DNA of 64,000 nt from Rubripirellula reticaptiva. Lineage in GTDB: Bacteria; Planctomycetota; Planctomycetia; Pirellulales; Pirellulaceae. Shown one piece after another: positions 54,239 through 63,952 of this stretch. The translations under genes and the position numbers were made by a program. The stretch is taken from positions 62,001-126,000 of the forward strand of contig NZ_SJPX01000004.1 of the NCBI RefSeq assembly GCF_007860175.1, in the 5' to 3' direction. The first letter of the stretch is position 1. Every line of letters starts with the position of its first letter. The notes beneath the pieces are model-generated. The model was not told the DNA's origin, searched no databases, and saw nothing but the letters and a program-made list of their open reading frames with translations.

Positions 54239-54904
54239 TTAAGAAGCGAAAATACCCCGGTTTTTGAGGATTTCGAGTACTTCGGCAGCTTGCTGGGCCG
54301 GGGTTTGGCCGTTGCCGCCGTCGAGGTGGATTTCCGGGGATTTTGGGGCTTCGTAGGGATCGCTGATGCCGGTGAAGTTCTTGATTTCGCCTGCTCGCGC
54401 CTTTTTGTAGAGGCCTTTGGGGTCGCGGGCTTCGCATATTTCGAGTGGTGTATCGACAAACACCTCAATGAAGTCCCCTTCCCTGCCCGCCTCGATGATG
54501 CGGCGAACTCGGTCGCGGTCTCGCAGGTAGGGACTGACGAACGCGGTTAGGGTAATCAGCCCCGCCGACGCCATCAGGGCTGCCAACGAACCGATCCGGC
54601 GAATGTTTTCTTCTCGGTCGGTCTCACCAAACCCGAGCCCAAACCGGTCGGCGAATTCGGCTGAGTGTTCTTCGGCAAGCCGCTCGGGCGGGGCGCAAAG
54701 GCCGTGCCGGATGTTGTCGCCGTCTAGCAGCATTGTGGCGCGACCAAGTTCGCTGAGTTGACGGTCTAGTTCATTGGCGATCGTGCTTTTGCCGCATCCG
54801 CTCAGACCGGTGAACCAAACAACGACTCCCTTTTGGTCGAGGCGAGATTCGCGAGACTCGCGGGTGACGGTGTGTTGGTGCCAAACAATGTCGGACTTGA
54901 CCAT
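54239..54904 (-). CDS. cysC: Adenylyl-sulfate kinase
   Basis: 221 residues. Walker A is GLSGCGKST (residues 33-41). [46 protein letters not shown], and [20 protein letters not shown] are the APS-kinase signatures. It phosphorylates adenosine-5'-phosphosulfate to PAPS. It stands alone without cysDN, which suggests that sulfate adenylylation is encoded elsewhere or that PAPS is made here for sulfotransferases. That would match an organism handling sulfated polymers. Confidence 0.96.
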   Translation of the reverse strand: MVKSDIVWHQHTVTRESRESRLDQKGVVVWFTGLSGCGKSTIANELDRQLSELGRATMLLDGDNIRHGLCAPPERLAEEHSAEFADRFGLGFGETDREENIRRIGSLAALMASAGLITLTAFVSPYLRDRDRVRRIIEAGREGDFIEVFVDTPLEICEARDPKGLYKKARAGEIKNFTGISDPYEAPKSPEIHLDGGNGQTPAQQAAEVLEILKNRGIFAS

Positions 54905-55083
54905 GGGAGGATCGATCGATGGGAGAGGCTCGGTTTGAAATCGAGTCTCAATGATAATCCCGCCGGACGTCGAGGCCTACGCGGCAGCCGGTATCAGCCA
55001 TTCGATCGACTGGGACGTCGCCCGCGAAAGTGCATGGGCCAGCCGGCAGAGCCAGCATGACGACCGTTGTCACTGGTTTGACC

Positions 55084-55416
55084 TTAGGCCAGTGCTGGTT
55101 GGTCGGTGTAGAGTTCCAGGATTTGGCTCTGCACTTTGACAGCACGCAGCAAGATCCAGAGCTGGTCGGGTGAGAATTGCACCGGGCCATCGCCGCACAG
55201 GGCGTCCAGTTCTTCCGCCACGGCAGCGTGTTGGTCCGACGCGGCTTCCAATCGAAAGCTGGCGTTCTTCCAGGCTGCGGTCAGTGTCGCGCAATCGTGC
55301 AGTTCGTCTGGATTGCTCGTCTGTGTCAGGATCATCAGCGACAGCCGCGCAACGTCTGTCGGCGACAACGTGGGTTGCAACGCGAGAAGTCGTTCGGCTA
55401 GTTCGTGACAAGTCAT
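55084..55416 (-). CDS. Hypothetical small helical protein
   Basis: 110 residues from ATG 55416. It is helical, soluble and acidic (LSPTDVARLSLMILTQTSNP, AASDQHAAVAEELDALCGDG, WILLRAVKVQSQILELY). No known family, signal or membrane segment. It has protein-like codon use throughout, which favours a real gene. There is no obvious operon partner. Confidence 0.6.
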   Translation of the reverse strand: MTCHELAERLLALQPTLSPTDVARLSLMILTQTSNPDELHDCATLTAAWKNASFRLEAASDQHAAVAEELDALCGDGPVQFSPDQLWILLRAVKVQSQILELYTDQPALA

Positions 55417-55597
55417 TGGCAGCGATTACAGCTTTCCCCGGCTCACTCGTTTCAAGTGTGGCCGGAGGACGGATGGCGTCCTAGGCATCGGATAAGAAAA
55501 GGTCTCTTTCCAAAACTCTAGGTCGCAGTTCCGTGTTTTGCCAAGAATCGTTCGCGAAATTCGCAAGCATCCAAAGCCTGCCGCACGGGCTGGGGGG

Positions 55598-58500
55598 CTA
55601 TTCGACGTCTGTGGCGGCTCGCGGGTCGACTTTCAGGCTGGCCAGATAAGCGACCAAATCCCGCAAATCGCGGGCTGTCATATGCTTGGTCAAGTCGTCT
55701 GGCATCGAGCTCTTGCCCTTTCGCCGAGCCTCAATTTCCTCGGTCGGAATTTGGATTTGACTGCCGTCATTTTGAATCAGTTCAATGAAGTCATCGTCCT
55801 CTGACTTGACGATGCCCGAAAAGACCTGTCCCGAATCGTTGGCGACCACGGCGGTTTCAAAGCCTTCGGCGATTTTCGCGTCGGGGGTACAGATCGCTTC
55901 CAGGAGGTAGCGGCGATCTCGCGTCTTTCCGATCACGGTCAAGTTCGGGCCAACCTCGCCACCGGCTCGGTCAACCTTGTGACAACGCAAACACGACAGT
56001 TCGGTCTTTTCGAAAAACAGTTTGCCGCCGCGAGCCACGTCGCCACCTTCCAGCGACGTCAGCCACTGGGCAAGTGGATCGTTCTCGGCCAGCGAACTCT
56101 GGTGATCGGCCAATCGCTTGCCGAGATCATCGTCTAGGGCGCCTTTGTTTGCCTGTGCCGCTTCCAAAACGTTCAGTTGCACATCGGCAGGAATCGAGCC
56201 ATCTAAGTAGCCGTTCACGCCTGCTTTGATTGCGGCAGCAGCTTCGGGCGCTGCGTTATTGCCCAAGATGTCCCATCCCAATTGGCGGACTTCGACACTG
56301 CGGCTGTTGGTGGCATCGACGAACTTCGTGATCGAGTTGGTCGCGTCAAGTTTGGCAAGTACGCCCAACGCCGCTTGGACCAATTCATTCGGCGGGTTCA
56401 TCGGCACCTCGCTTGCCAGTTTCACCGCAGTTGCAGGGGCGAGTCTGGCCAACGCTTTAAGTGCAGTCGCTCGGTTGGCAGAGCGTTGTTTGTTGTCAGC
56501 GATTCGCTGGGTCAACATCGGTGCGATCTTGCTGATGCCCAAGCCGGACGCCACTTCAATCGCCTTTTCTCGCACGGTATCTTGCGACGTCATCAGGATG
56601 TCAATTTGTGGAGTCAGCGCCGCCGCCGCGTCAGCGCGAGGCCGAGCGTTGCTTGCTCGGTAGGCACAGGTGACTCGGTCGCGCGGGTCGGGTTGTTCCC
56701 AGTTGGCCAGCATGTCGAGGGCCTCGATTCGCATGTCGGCCGGTGCCGAAACGCGGCCGGCATATTGGGCCAACGCGATTGCGTTGGCGGCGTTGCCTAG
56801 TCGGTAGTTTGCGTTCAAGACTCGCCGTGTCAGTTGGGGATCGGCCGATTCCTTTTCGATCAGTGAAGCGAGTGATTGCAGGGCCATCGGCACGGGTTGA
56901 TCGTGGATTGCGCGGGCTGCTTCCAGCACAACTAGCGGGCTGGCGTCGGCTAGAAATTTCGACAAAACACCGCTCTTTTGCCGGCGAAGTGCGACGACAG
57001 CTGCGCGGCGAACCGATTCGTTTGGATGCGTTGTCAATTCGCCGATCGATTTGCTTGAGATCGCGCTGGCCAGGTAGCTGACGCCAGCATGACGCAGCGC
57101 CGGATCGGCGTTGTCGTTGGAGGCCAGGATTCCGACTACCTCACCGATTGCTTCGCCGTCTTTCAGCTTGCCCAAGGCAATCATCGCCGCATAACGGACT
57201 CGGTCCGATTCATCGGTCAGCATGTCGCGAAGTTGTCCGGCGGTCGCAGTTGCGCCGCGATCGCCGAGCACTTTGGCAACGCTTGATCGCACGATCGCAT
57301 CGGCATCGCCAGCTAGGTTTAGCACGGACTGGACGATCGCATCGGCGATGTCCGGGTTTTGCCGGGCAATTTGGCCGGCGCCCCAGATCGCGTGCAAGCG
57401 AGTGGTCGTTTTGGACTCCGTTTCGCCGGCGATCGACAGCAACGTTTCCGCGTCGCCCCGTTTGGCCAATTCCCACTGAGATTCGAATCGAACTCGGCGG
57501 TCAACATGGCTAAGCAATTGACCCAGTTTCGCTGAATCGTGCTCGCTCCAATTACTCGCCAACAACGACTGGACTTCGGCAACAATCGGATTGCCCTGCT
57601 CTTTCGCGTCGCTGATTTGATAGACGCGGCCTTTGCCCAGACCGACCCAGCCGTCGACCCAGTCGCTGACGTACAGTTTTCCGTCGGGACCAAAGGCTAT
57701 GTCGGTGGCAAGGACGGTCCAGATTGGGTCCGAGTCTTCGCCGAACTTGTAGAACGCTCCGTCGGCTTCGAGATTGAACGAGCGAATGCCGCTGTTGGCT
57801 GGTCCGCCACGGAAGTCGCTGATCAGAAATTTGTCTTTCAACTGGTCGCCGAAGCCTGTTCCCGGATAGAACGCCAAGCCACTGGGGCCGTCGGTAAAGT
57901 TGGTGATCGGGGGAACGATGTAGGCGGGTTGCTCGTTGTGAAACGGCTCCCAGATTCGCTCGCGATTGAAGGGGCCGCGGTCGGGCAAGTACTGGTAATG
58001 CATCCGCCAACCCGAATCGCCGCCTTCGAGAATATTGACGACGCGAGCCTTGTCACCACTGTCGCTGTTGTTGTCGACCGAAAACAGGTCGCCGTAATCG
58101 TTAAATGCGAGTTCTTGGGGGTTCCGCAGGCCGGTTGCAAAGACTTCTAGTCCCGAACCATCCATTTCGCATCGAAAAACGGCACCCGATTGAGGATCGG
58201 CAAGGACATCGCCACCGGCGGTCGTGACATGATACCCACGGTCACCAATGCTGAAGTAAAGGCGTCCGTCTGGACCGACGATCATGCCGTGCAGGTCGTG
58301 GCCACGGAACGCAACGTGGACGCCATAGCCATCGGAAAGGGCGATTCGCTGGTCGGCAATGCCATCATCGTCTTGGTCCACCAGTTTCCACAGTTTGGGA
58401 ATGCAGGTGTAGTAAATGGCGTCGCCGCGAGCCAAAACGCCCGCTCCGGTGCCTTCTTCGATGCCGTTGAAACCGTTGGCCAAGATCGAGACTTTATCGA

Positions 58501-58960
58501 CTCGCCCGTCGCCGTCGGTGTCTTCGAGCCGGCGGATTCGGTCGTCATGTTGGGCGTACGTCACAGCCGCCTCGCCGAGCAATCGTTTGTGATAGTCGAT
58601 CCGGTCCTGGACGGTTTCAGCCGCTAAATCAGCCAACAACCAGGCATCGTCGTGGCCGCGGTTGTCGGTCACGCCGCGGTCTTGGCGGAAAGTTTCGCAT
58701 ACAAACATGCGGCCGCGATTGTCGATATCAAACGCGACGACATTTGCGACATCAGGCTCGGCTGCGTAAAGTTCGATCGTCCAGCCTTCGGGGATTCGAA
58801 TGCCAGCCATCGACTCAGTGGCTTCGGCCGAAGCACTGGCCACGTCGGGGTCGAGCGGCGCGGGCTGTTTGAAATCTGCAGCGAAACAGGCTCCGAGCGA
58901 AACTGCAGCATGCAAGCTCGCGAGACGAATTAGGTGGTGTCCGAACGTGGATTTCGGCAT
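55598..58960 (-). CDS. PVC-type heme protein with propeller and HEAT repeats
   Basis: 1120 residues with a signal peptide (LHAAVSLGACFAAD). About residues 50-430 form the membrane-bound-dehydrogenase propeller (GWTIELYAAEPDVANVVAFD, LYFSIGDRGYHVTT, LYVSDWVDGWVGLGKGRVYQ). About 450-950 form HEAT-like repeats (VRSSVAKVLGDRGATATAGQ, VRRAAVVALRRQ). A single cytochrome c domain ends the protein: CLRCHK near residue 988, then EVGPNLTVIGKTRDRRYLLE and SSMPDDLTKHMTARDLRDLV. This is a family abundant in planctomycetes, thought to oxidise sugars or related compounds at the cell surface; no member I know has a defined substrate. Confidence 0.92.
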   Translation of the reverse strand: MPKSTFGHHLIRLASLHAAVSLGACFAADFKQPAPLDPDVASASAEATESMAGIRIPEGWTIELYAAEPDVANVVAFDIDNRGRMFVCETFRQDRGVTDNRGHDDAWLLADLAAETVQDRIDYHKRLLGEAAVTYAQHDDRIRRLEDTDGDGRVDKVSILANGFNGIEEGTGAGVLARGDAIYYTCIPKLWKLVDQDDDGIADQRIALSDGYGVHVAFRGHDLHGMIVGPDGRLYFSIGDRGYHVTTAGGDVLADPQSGAVFRCEMDGSGLEVFATGLRNPQELAFNDYGDLFSVDNNSDSGDKARVVNILEGGDSGWRMHYQYLPDRGPFNRERIWEPFHNEQPAYIVPPITNFTDGPSGLAFYPGTGFGDQLKDKFLISDFRGGPANSGIRSFNLEADGAFYKFGEDSDPIWTVLATDIAFGPDGKLYVSDWVDGWVGLGKGRVYQISDAKEQGNPIVAEVQSLLASNWSEHDSAKLGQLLSHVDRRVRFESQWELAKRGDAETLLSIAGETESKTTTRLHAIWGAGQIARQNPDIADAIVQSVLNLAGDADAIVRSSVAKVLGDRGATATAGQLRDMLTDESDRVRYAAMIALGKLKDGEAIGEVVGILASNDNADPALRHAGVSYLASAISSKSIGELTTHPNESVRRAAVVALRRQKSGVLSKFLADASPLVVLEAARAIHDQPVPMALQSLASLIEKESADPQLTRRVLNANYRLGNAANAIALAQYAGRVSAPADMRIEALDMLANWEQPDPRDRVTCAYRASNARPRADAAAALTPQIDILMTSQDTVREKAIEVASGLGISKIAPMLTQRIADNKQRSANRATALKALARLAPATAVKLASEVPMNPPNELVQAALGVLAKLDATNSITKFVDATNSRSVEVRQLGWDILGNNAAPEAAAAIKAGVNGYLDGSIPADVQLNVLEAAQANKGALDDDLGKRLADHQSSLAENDPLAQWLTSLEGGDVARGGKLFFEKTELSCLRCHKVDRAGGEVGPNLTVIGKTRDRRYLLEAICTPDAKIAEGFETAVVANDSGQVFSGIVKSEDDDFIELIQNDGSQIQIPTEEIEARRKGKSSMPDDLTKHMTARDLRDLVAYLASLKVDPRAATDVE

Positions 58961-59032
58961 TCAATCGATCCTATTGGTTCATTCAGATGGCTGCGAGTAT
59001 CAGTGGCGCGGTGCAGGGACGCACCGCACAGG

Positions 59033-59083
59033 GACACCGGGCGATAGTGACACCGAGCGATAGTATCGGTGACACCGCGTGAT
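59033..59083. repeat. Tandem 16-base repeats between divergent genes
   Basis: GACACCGGGCGATAGT (59033-59048) is followed at once by GACACCGAGCGATAGT (59049-59064), and after six bases by a partial copy, GACACCGCGTGAT (59071-59083). A 7-bp hairpin (GCGGTGC / GCACCGC, 59008-59027) lies beside them. This lies between the divergent heme-protein and transporter genes. Confidence 0.7.
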
Positions 59084-59231
59084 GGGTGAAGGCGCCACCG
59101 AAGCACGTCCGAGTGAGTTAAGATCAATCGCATCGCCATGGTTCCTAAGACCCTCCTAGGATAGTCGGCTTTCAATCCGATTGACAACGAACTTTATTGA
59201 TCCTTTGCCCTAGCCCCACAACCGTTCTCGC

Positions 59232-59588
59232 ATGACCTCTTCTGAATCTGGCGAATCCATTCGCATCGGTTCACCTTTCGCCGTCGATCCGGTCGCCGCG
59301 GATCCCATTTCGGGCGATCTGACGGCGTCGCCGACGGTGATCGAACCGGTGATGGATGTCGGCTCGCTGCGCTACACGGCGATGGGAGCGACCGCGGCGT
59401 CAGCGATGGTCGTTGGTTTTGCCGCCGCAGCATGGGGATGGTTTCCAGCCGGCGGCGCGGCGATCGCCGCGCTGGGATGTGGGTTGTCAATTTTTGGCAT
59501 GTTTTCGGTCTATCGTTTCACTGCGATGGGGCTGTTGGCCGTTCATCTGTTTTTGTTCGTGGCCAATTATGGGCAGGCCTTGAAATGA
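59232..59588 (+). CDS. Small membrane protein coupled to metal ABC permease
   Basis: 118 residues. The first 45 are soluble and Asp/Pro/Ser-rich; the rest holds about three transmembrane helices (AASAMVVGFAAAAWGWFPAG, GLSIFGMFSVYRF, LAVHLFLFVANYG). No named family. Its stop overlaps the ATG of the permease (ATGA, 59585-59588), so they are translated together and the protein may be an accessory subunit. Confidence 0.65.
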   Translation: MTSSESGESIRIGSPFAVDPVAADPISGDLTASPTVIEPVMDVGSLRYTAMGATAASAMVVGFAAAAWGWFPAGGAAIAALGCGLSIFGMFSVYRFTAMGLLAVHLFLFVANYGQALK

Positions 59589-60580
59589 TCGATGCGCCGT
59601 CCAGTCTTGTGTTGATGGGTGAGATGCCGGTTTGGTCGTCGATTGACACTTGGATCATTTTGACGTCGTCCCTGGTCGCGGCAGCCAGCGCGATTCCTGG
59701 TTGCTTTTTGTTTTTGCGAAAGCAAAGCATGATCGCCGATGCGCTGACCCACGCGGCTTTGCCAGGCGTCGTGATTGCATTCATCTTGGCGGGTTATTTG
59801 CAGGCGTTCGGCGTCTTTGCCGGCGACAGCGGTTGGGCGTTCCGCCAGTCGATGATGTTTGGCGGTGCCATGGTGGCGGGACTGTTGACGGCGTATCTGA
59901 TCGAGTGGGTTGCCGCGTCGGGATGGATTCGTGGCGATGCGGCGATGGGCGTGGTCTTCACGACTTTGTTTGCGATCGGGCTGATCTTGCTGCGACAGTT
60001 TGCGGATAAGAGCGACGTCGATCTGGAATGCGTGCTCTATGGACAGCTTGACACGATTGGGCTGGCCCGCGGGGTTCCGCCCGAAGCGCTCACGTGTGCA
60101 GTGATCTTGGTGATCAACATTGTCTTGGTGACCGTGTTGTTCAAAGAGTTATTGCTGACAACCTTTGATCCGCAATTGGCAGGAACCTTGGGGCTGCGTC
60201 CCAAGTGGATGCACTATGGATTGATGACCGTCACGACGGCAACCATCGTGACCGCGTTCGAAGTGGTGGGCAGCATTTTGGCGATCGGCATGCTGGTGAT
60301 TCCTCCATCGACGGCTTTCTTTATCAGTCGCCGCCTTCGCCCCATGATTTTGGTTTCCATGGGGGCCGGAGTGTCGGCCTGTGTGCTGGGACACTTGGCT
60401 GCGATCACTCTGCCGGGGCCGATTACTCAAGCCCTAGGGCTGCCGCAGGTCGAAAGCGTGACGACGGCGGGCGCGATTGTGATCACGGCGACCTTGCAGA
60501 TGTTGGTCGCGATGATGATCGGTCCCGAAAGAGGAATTCTGGTTGACCGATTCCGCGCCGCCGGTCAGACGGCGCGGTAA
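59585..60580 (+). CDS. Metal (Zn/Mn/Fe) ABC transporter permease, ZnuB/TroC type
   Basis: 331 residues from ATG 59585. The earlier open frame from 59432 is rejected because it lies inside the small upstream gene. About eight or nine membrane helices. Family signatures: GCFLFLRKQSMIADALTHAA (the H-A-LPG motif continues as LPGVVIAF), RGDAAMGVVFTTLFAIGLIL, FDPQLAGTLGLRP and AFEVVGSILAIGMLVIPPST. It moves a divalent metal inward with an ATPase and a binding protein, but neither is encoded in this window. Confidence 0.92.
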   Translation: MIDAPSSLVLMGEMPVWSSIDTWIILTSSLVAAASAIPGCFLFLRKQSMIADALTHAALPGVVIAFILAGYLQAFGVFAGDSGWAFRQSMMFGGAMVAGLLTAYLIEWVAASGWIRGDAAMGVVFTTLFAIGLILLRQFADKSDVDLECVLYGQLDTIGLARGVPPEALTCAVILVINIVLVTVLFKELLLTTFDPQLAGTLGLRPKWMHYGLMTVTTATIVTAFEVVGSILAIGMLVIPPSTAFFISRRLRPMILVSMGAGVSACVLGHLAAITLPGPITQALGLPQVESVTTAGAIVITATLQMLVAMMIGPERGILVDRFRAAGQTAR

Positions 60581-60597
60581 GAAACGGTGTAACCGCC

Positions 60598-60756
60598 CTA
60601 CTCTTCCAGTTCGGTCGCTTCGGGCGCGGGGTTATCGTCGACCCATTGGCTTAGCTCGTCTTGTTGGGCTGCGGGCGCAGGTTCTGGCGTTCCGCCGCAG
60701 CCGACGAGAGTGGAAAGTGACAACAGGAACAATGCGAGGAAAGCAAAATGTTTCAT
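60598..60756 (-). CDS. Small lipoprotein
   Basis: 52 residues from ATG 60756 to TAG 60598. The lipobox is STLVGCGG after a hydrophobic run (MKHFAFLALFLLSL), so Cys20 or so is lipidated. The mature part is short and acidic (DELSQWVDDNPAPEATELEE). Short lipoproteins like this commonly follow DUF1559 genes in planctomycetes. It begins 124 bases behind the DUF1559 stop, with a hairpin between. Confidence 0.75.
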   Translation of the reverse strand: MKHFAFLALFLLSLSTLVGCGGTPEPAPAAQQDELSQWVDDNPAPEATELEE

Positions 60757-60810
60757 AGGGTTATTTCAGTAAAGGTATAGCGGGGAAATGGCCGGGATCA
60801 GGAAAGCACG

Positions 60811-60843
60811 GCACGGCCAGTAGCGGAAAGCTACCGGCCGTGC
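60811..60843. terminator. Hairpin behind the DUF1559 gene
   Basis: GCACGGCC, one mismatch, GTAGC, a GGAAA loop, GCTAC, and GGCCGTGC form a 13-bp stem. It lies 38 bases past the DUF1559 stop and before the lipoprotein gene, so it may be a partial terminator that lowers expression of the second gene. Confidence 0.65.
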
Positions 60844-60880
60844 ATCGTTGCTCGAATCTCACAGAAAGCAGGTTACCGAA

Positions 60881-62098
60881 CTACTCGATCGTGACGTCGG
60901 TTTCACTCGAAGCTCGAGTGCCCAGAGCACCCCAAAGCCCGAAAGGACTCTTCGAGCCAGGTGGCACCAACGCGGCTGGAGTGCCAACGTGGGCGCTGCT
61001 GCGGTTTCCTGCTTCGATCGAATCGGTCACGAACTTGACCGCGCCGTCACCCATCAAAACGTGAACGCCACCTTGGTGGCGACTGCTGGGCGGCAGCAGC
61101 CCGGTGTTGAAGTTGTTGGTGTCCATGCAGATCAGGCCGTTGGGCGGCAAAATCGTATTGAAAACGCCCCAGATCGAGCGGCTCATCGCCCACTTCAAAC
61201 CACGCCGTTGCTCGGCATCGGTTCCACCACCTTGAAGTGGCACAACGGTGAAGCCGGGCCTCCAAAATTGCGGACGCAGCGGATCCACTTCATCGTCGCA
61301 TAGCAGGTTGCCGTTCGCTTGGCGGACGTTTCCTTGCGAGTGAGCACCGCGGGTTCGGGTGTCGTTGTCGCCTAGGTCACTTGCGATCTCGCCGGCCATG
61401 ATGGTGTTCGACAAACCGTCCGTGATGTCACGAAAAGCTGATTTCTCGCGGGGGACAAATACGCCTCGGCAAGAAGCTTGGCGATTGATTGCGGCCTGCG
61501 TACTTGCCGTGTTTCCGCTGTCACCGATGCTGCCGTTGATTTGTTCGGCTGAATCACCTTGGCAAGCGACGTAATTCGTTCGGCCTTGGCCGGGCAAGCC
61601 GACACCGGGATCGCTGGGGCAGCGGAAGCCAGGGATTTCCGTCAACCAGGGGTCGTAGCGCGTGACTGCGTGATGCGCCAACCAACGTCGTGGACCAGGT
61701 CCCATCGGCGGGAAGATCGCGCCCGATGCCGGGTCTTGGAAAGGATTGCTGATCTGTTCCCAAATGGCTTGTTGCTCGATGAACGGGGTCAGGCCAACCA
61801 ACCAGCTCAATTCCAATCGGCTACTTGCACCTGGAGCGGCAGCAACCGTTGGCCCGTCAGGATTACCACCGCGGTTAGGTGTTCCCGTGCCTTGGGTCGG
61901 CAAACGCTTGTACGCCGAGTGATAGTTGTGGACGGCCAAGCCGATTTGCTTGAAGTTGTTGCTGCAGCTCATCCGACGAGCCGCTTCGCGAGCCGCTTGA
62001 ACGGCGGGCAACAAGAGCCCAACCAGAACGCCGATGATCGCGATCACGACCAGCAACTCGACCAGTGTGAACGCAGATCTGTCTCGGGACAATTTCAT
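60881..62098 (-). CDS. DUF1559 protein with prepilin-type N-terminus
   Basis: 405 residues from ATG 62098 (a GTG three codons earlier is unlikely). The N-terminal cleavage/methylation signal is [20 protein letters not shown], typical of type II secretion pseudopilins, directly followed by the DUF1559 opening ([36 protein letters not shown]). The C-terminal part has [16 protein letters not shown] and the closing [17 protein letters not shown]. These proteins occur in dozens of copies per planctomycete genome and are thought to form surface or secretion-related structures; none has an agreed function. It is followed by a short lipoprotein gene. Confidence 0.95.
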   Translation of the reverse strand: MKLSRDRSAFTLVELLVVIAIIGVLVGLLLPAVQAAREAARRMSCSNNFKQIGLAVHNYHSAYKRLPTQGTGTPNRGGNPDGPTVAAAPGASSRLELSWLVGLTPFIEQQAIWEQISNPFQDPASGAIFPPMGPGPRRWLAHHAVTRYDPWLTEIPGFRCPSDPGVGLPGQGRTNYVACQGDSAEQINGSIGDSGNTASTQAAINRQASCRGVFVPREKSAFRDITDGLSNTIMAGEIASDLGDNDTRTRGAHSQGNVRQANGNLLCDDEVDPLRPQFWRPGFTVVPLQGGGTDAEQRRGLKWAMSRSIWGVFNTILPPNGLICMDTNNFNTGLLPPSSRHQGGVHVLMGDGAVKFVTDSIEAGNRSSAHVGTPAALVPPGSKSPFGLWGALGTRASSETDVTIE

Positions 62099-62218
62099 AG
62101 ATACCACCTATCAAGAATTGAGGAATGGGCGGTAATGCCGCCTAGTGACCCAATAGTAGGCCGATGGCTGCCCTCACACCTTAACGAAAGGGCCGGTGAT
62201 TAGCATTATCGTGCCAAC

Positions 62219-63814
62219 TTAGATGGCAATGTCCGCTTGGTCCGACTCCGGCGCTGACTCGAGTGCCACCTTCGAGTCTCGGCCAGCCAATTCGTGGTTC
62301 AGAATCTCTAGCAGCGTTTGCAGAAACACCACCACCATTGGGCCAACCAAGATCCCAATCGGGCCGAATACCGTTACGCCACCCAAGACACTCAGCAGTG
62401 CAAAAAGCGGGTGGAGCGTCGAGCGGCCGTGCAGCACGTACATCTTGATCACATTGTCGATCGATGACACGATCGCCGCGCCGTAGATTGCCAAAATAAT
62501 CGCGGCGGTCCAGCGTTGGTCAACAGCGCCCAAGTAGATGGCACACGGAACCCACACCGAAGCGGCACCTAGAAACGGAACCAGTGCCATCAAAGAAGTG
62601 ATCAGAAACAACAAGATGATCGATTCGAATCCGCAAAACCAAAATGCGATCGCTGATAAGACGCCCTGAACCAACGCGCTCAACACGCTCGCCAATACGA
62701 CTGCACGACTGGTCCGATCGAATTCCATCAATAGTCGTTCTTCGTAGGCATCGTCCAGTGGGCTTAGCCGCATCAAGGTTTGGATCATCGCCGGCCCGTC
62801 GATCAGAAAGAAGTAAACCGCGATCACCAGCACGGCTAATCCAACCAGGATCTGAATCAGGTAACTGCCCGTCGCGCTGGTCAAGCTGACAAAGCGAGGC
62901 TGCAGAGTTTCGCGAATTCGCGATGAGAGGTTCTTCAAGTCTTCGGCACTCGGGTTGGCCAGCAATCGCATTTGGCTAGTGAAAGTGCCGCCCAGTTTGG
63001 CTCGCATCCAACTGCGAATCGCTGCCGACGCATTCAGGCTCTGTTGGTGGAATGTTTCCTCGGCGTCCAATTGATCAACCACGCCCTCCTCGGCCGGGCT
63101 AAGTTGCCTCTTGACCGATGCCTTTAGTTCTTCGAGTCTCTCTTTTGCGCTGTCGGCGAACGCGTCTGCGGTAACTGGTCCTTCGACTTCTGTCTGCAGA
63201 AAATCGACCAACGTGAACGCTTCCTGAATGTTCAGAAGCACCGCTTCCGATTCGTCGGCCGTGTCCAGCGAATCGCTCAGTTCATCCAGACGCCTGAATT
63301 GCTCGGCATGTGGCAGCGAGATCCCCAACTGGTCGCGGCCACGATCCAAGGCCTTCTTCAAGTCTTGGAAATTCACTTGGCTCACCATGGCGGTGAATTG
63401 GCTGGTGGCGACCGAGATGATCAAAATCAGCGGCATCAACACGACGGCCAGCACCAAAGTCGTCGTCGCCAAAGCCGAAACGCGAGGACGACGCCCTGTC
63501 TTTATCAGGATCCACTGGTGAACCGGACGAAAGATCACGACCAGCAGTGCAGCTAGGAACAGAGGGACAAAGAATCCTGCCATCACTTTGTAGAACAACG
63601 CACCGACCGCTATGATCCCCAGGATCAGCATCACGACCGACAGAATTCGCGACAGCGACGGAAGCTGGTCAATCAGCTTCAACGAGTTCGGGACGCTGTC
63701 CGATTCGGTGGTCGTGTTCGAACCCAGCGTTGGGGGTGGCGACGGTGCGGTTTGAGGTGCCGTTGCTTCGGGGGGACTTGCTTCGGGCGATTTCTTGCGT
63801 CGTCGGTTGGTCAT
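62219..63814 (-). CDS. AI-2E family (PerM-type) transporter
   Basis: 531 residues, longer than the usual 350-400. A disordered Pro/Ser/Thr-rich N-terminus (residues 1-40) precedes the membrane part. Helices at about 55-110 and 110-165, then an unusually long soluble segment (about 165-310) rich in charged residues, then five helices (LIQILVGLAVLVIAVYFFLI, LVQGVLSAIAFWFCG, IILLFLITSLMALVPFLGAA, WTAAIILAIYGAAIVSSIDN, LLSVLGGVTVFGPIGILVGP). The end-motif GPIGILVGPMVVVFL is characteristic. Family members are proposed to export small molecules or sodium/protons; the substrate is unknown here. Confidence 0.92.
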   Translation of the reverse strand: MTNRRRKKSPEASPPEATAPQTAPSPPPTLGSNTTTESDSVPNSLKLIDQLPSLSRILSVVMLILGIIAVGALFYKVMAGFFVPLFLAALLVVIFRPVHQWILIKTGRRPRVSALATTTLVLAVVLMPLILIISVATSQFTAMVSQVNFQDLKKALDRGRDQLGISLPHAEQFRRLDELSDSLDTADESEAVLLNIQEAFTLVDFLQTEVEGPVTADAFADSAKERLEELKASVKRQLSPAEEGVVDQLDAEETFHQQSLNASAAIRSWMRAKLGGTFTSQMRLLANPSAEDLKNLSSRIRETLQPRFVSLTSATGSYLIQILVGLAVLVIAVYFFLIDGPAMIQTLMRLSPLDDAYEERLLMEFDRTSRAVVLASVLSALVQGVLSAIAFWFCGFESIILLFLITSLMALVPFLGAASVWVPCAIYLGAVDQRWTAAIILAIYGAAIVSSIDNVIKMYVLHGRSTLHPLFALLSVLGGVTVFGPIGILVGPMVVVFLQTLLEILNHELAGRDSKVALESAPESDQADIAI

Positions 63815-63952
63815 CGGGGCGAACTCTGGACGGAAGAAACGGGGCCGAGGAAGTAGGATGGATTCGCAGGGATTGTGGCGGATCGGCCCGTATTTGACCA
63901 GCCTTTGTCGTCCTGCTGACGGCCAACCGAATTTCTTGTCGAGGAATCAGAA

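Noticed and set aside
58282-58627. Forward frames opposite the HEAT-repeat heme protein
   Set aside because: Shadows; the minus strand reads as continuous propeller blades.
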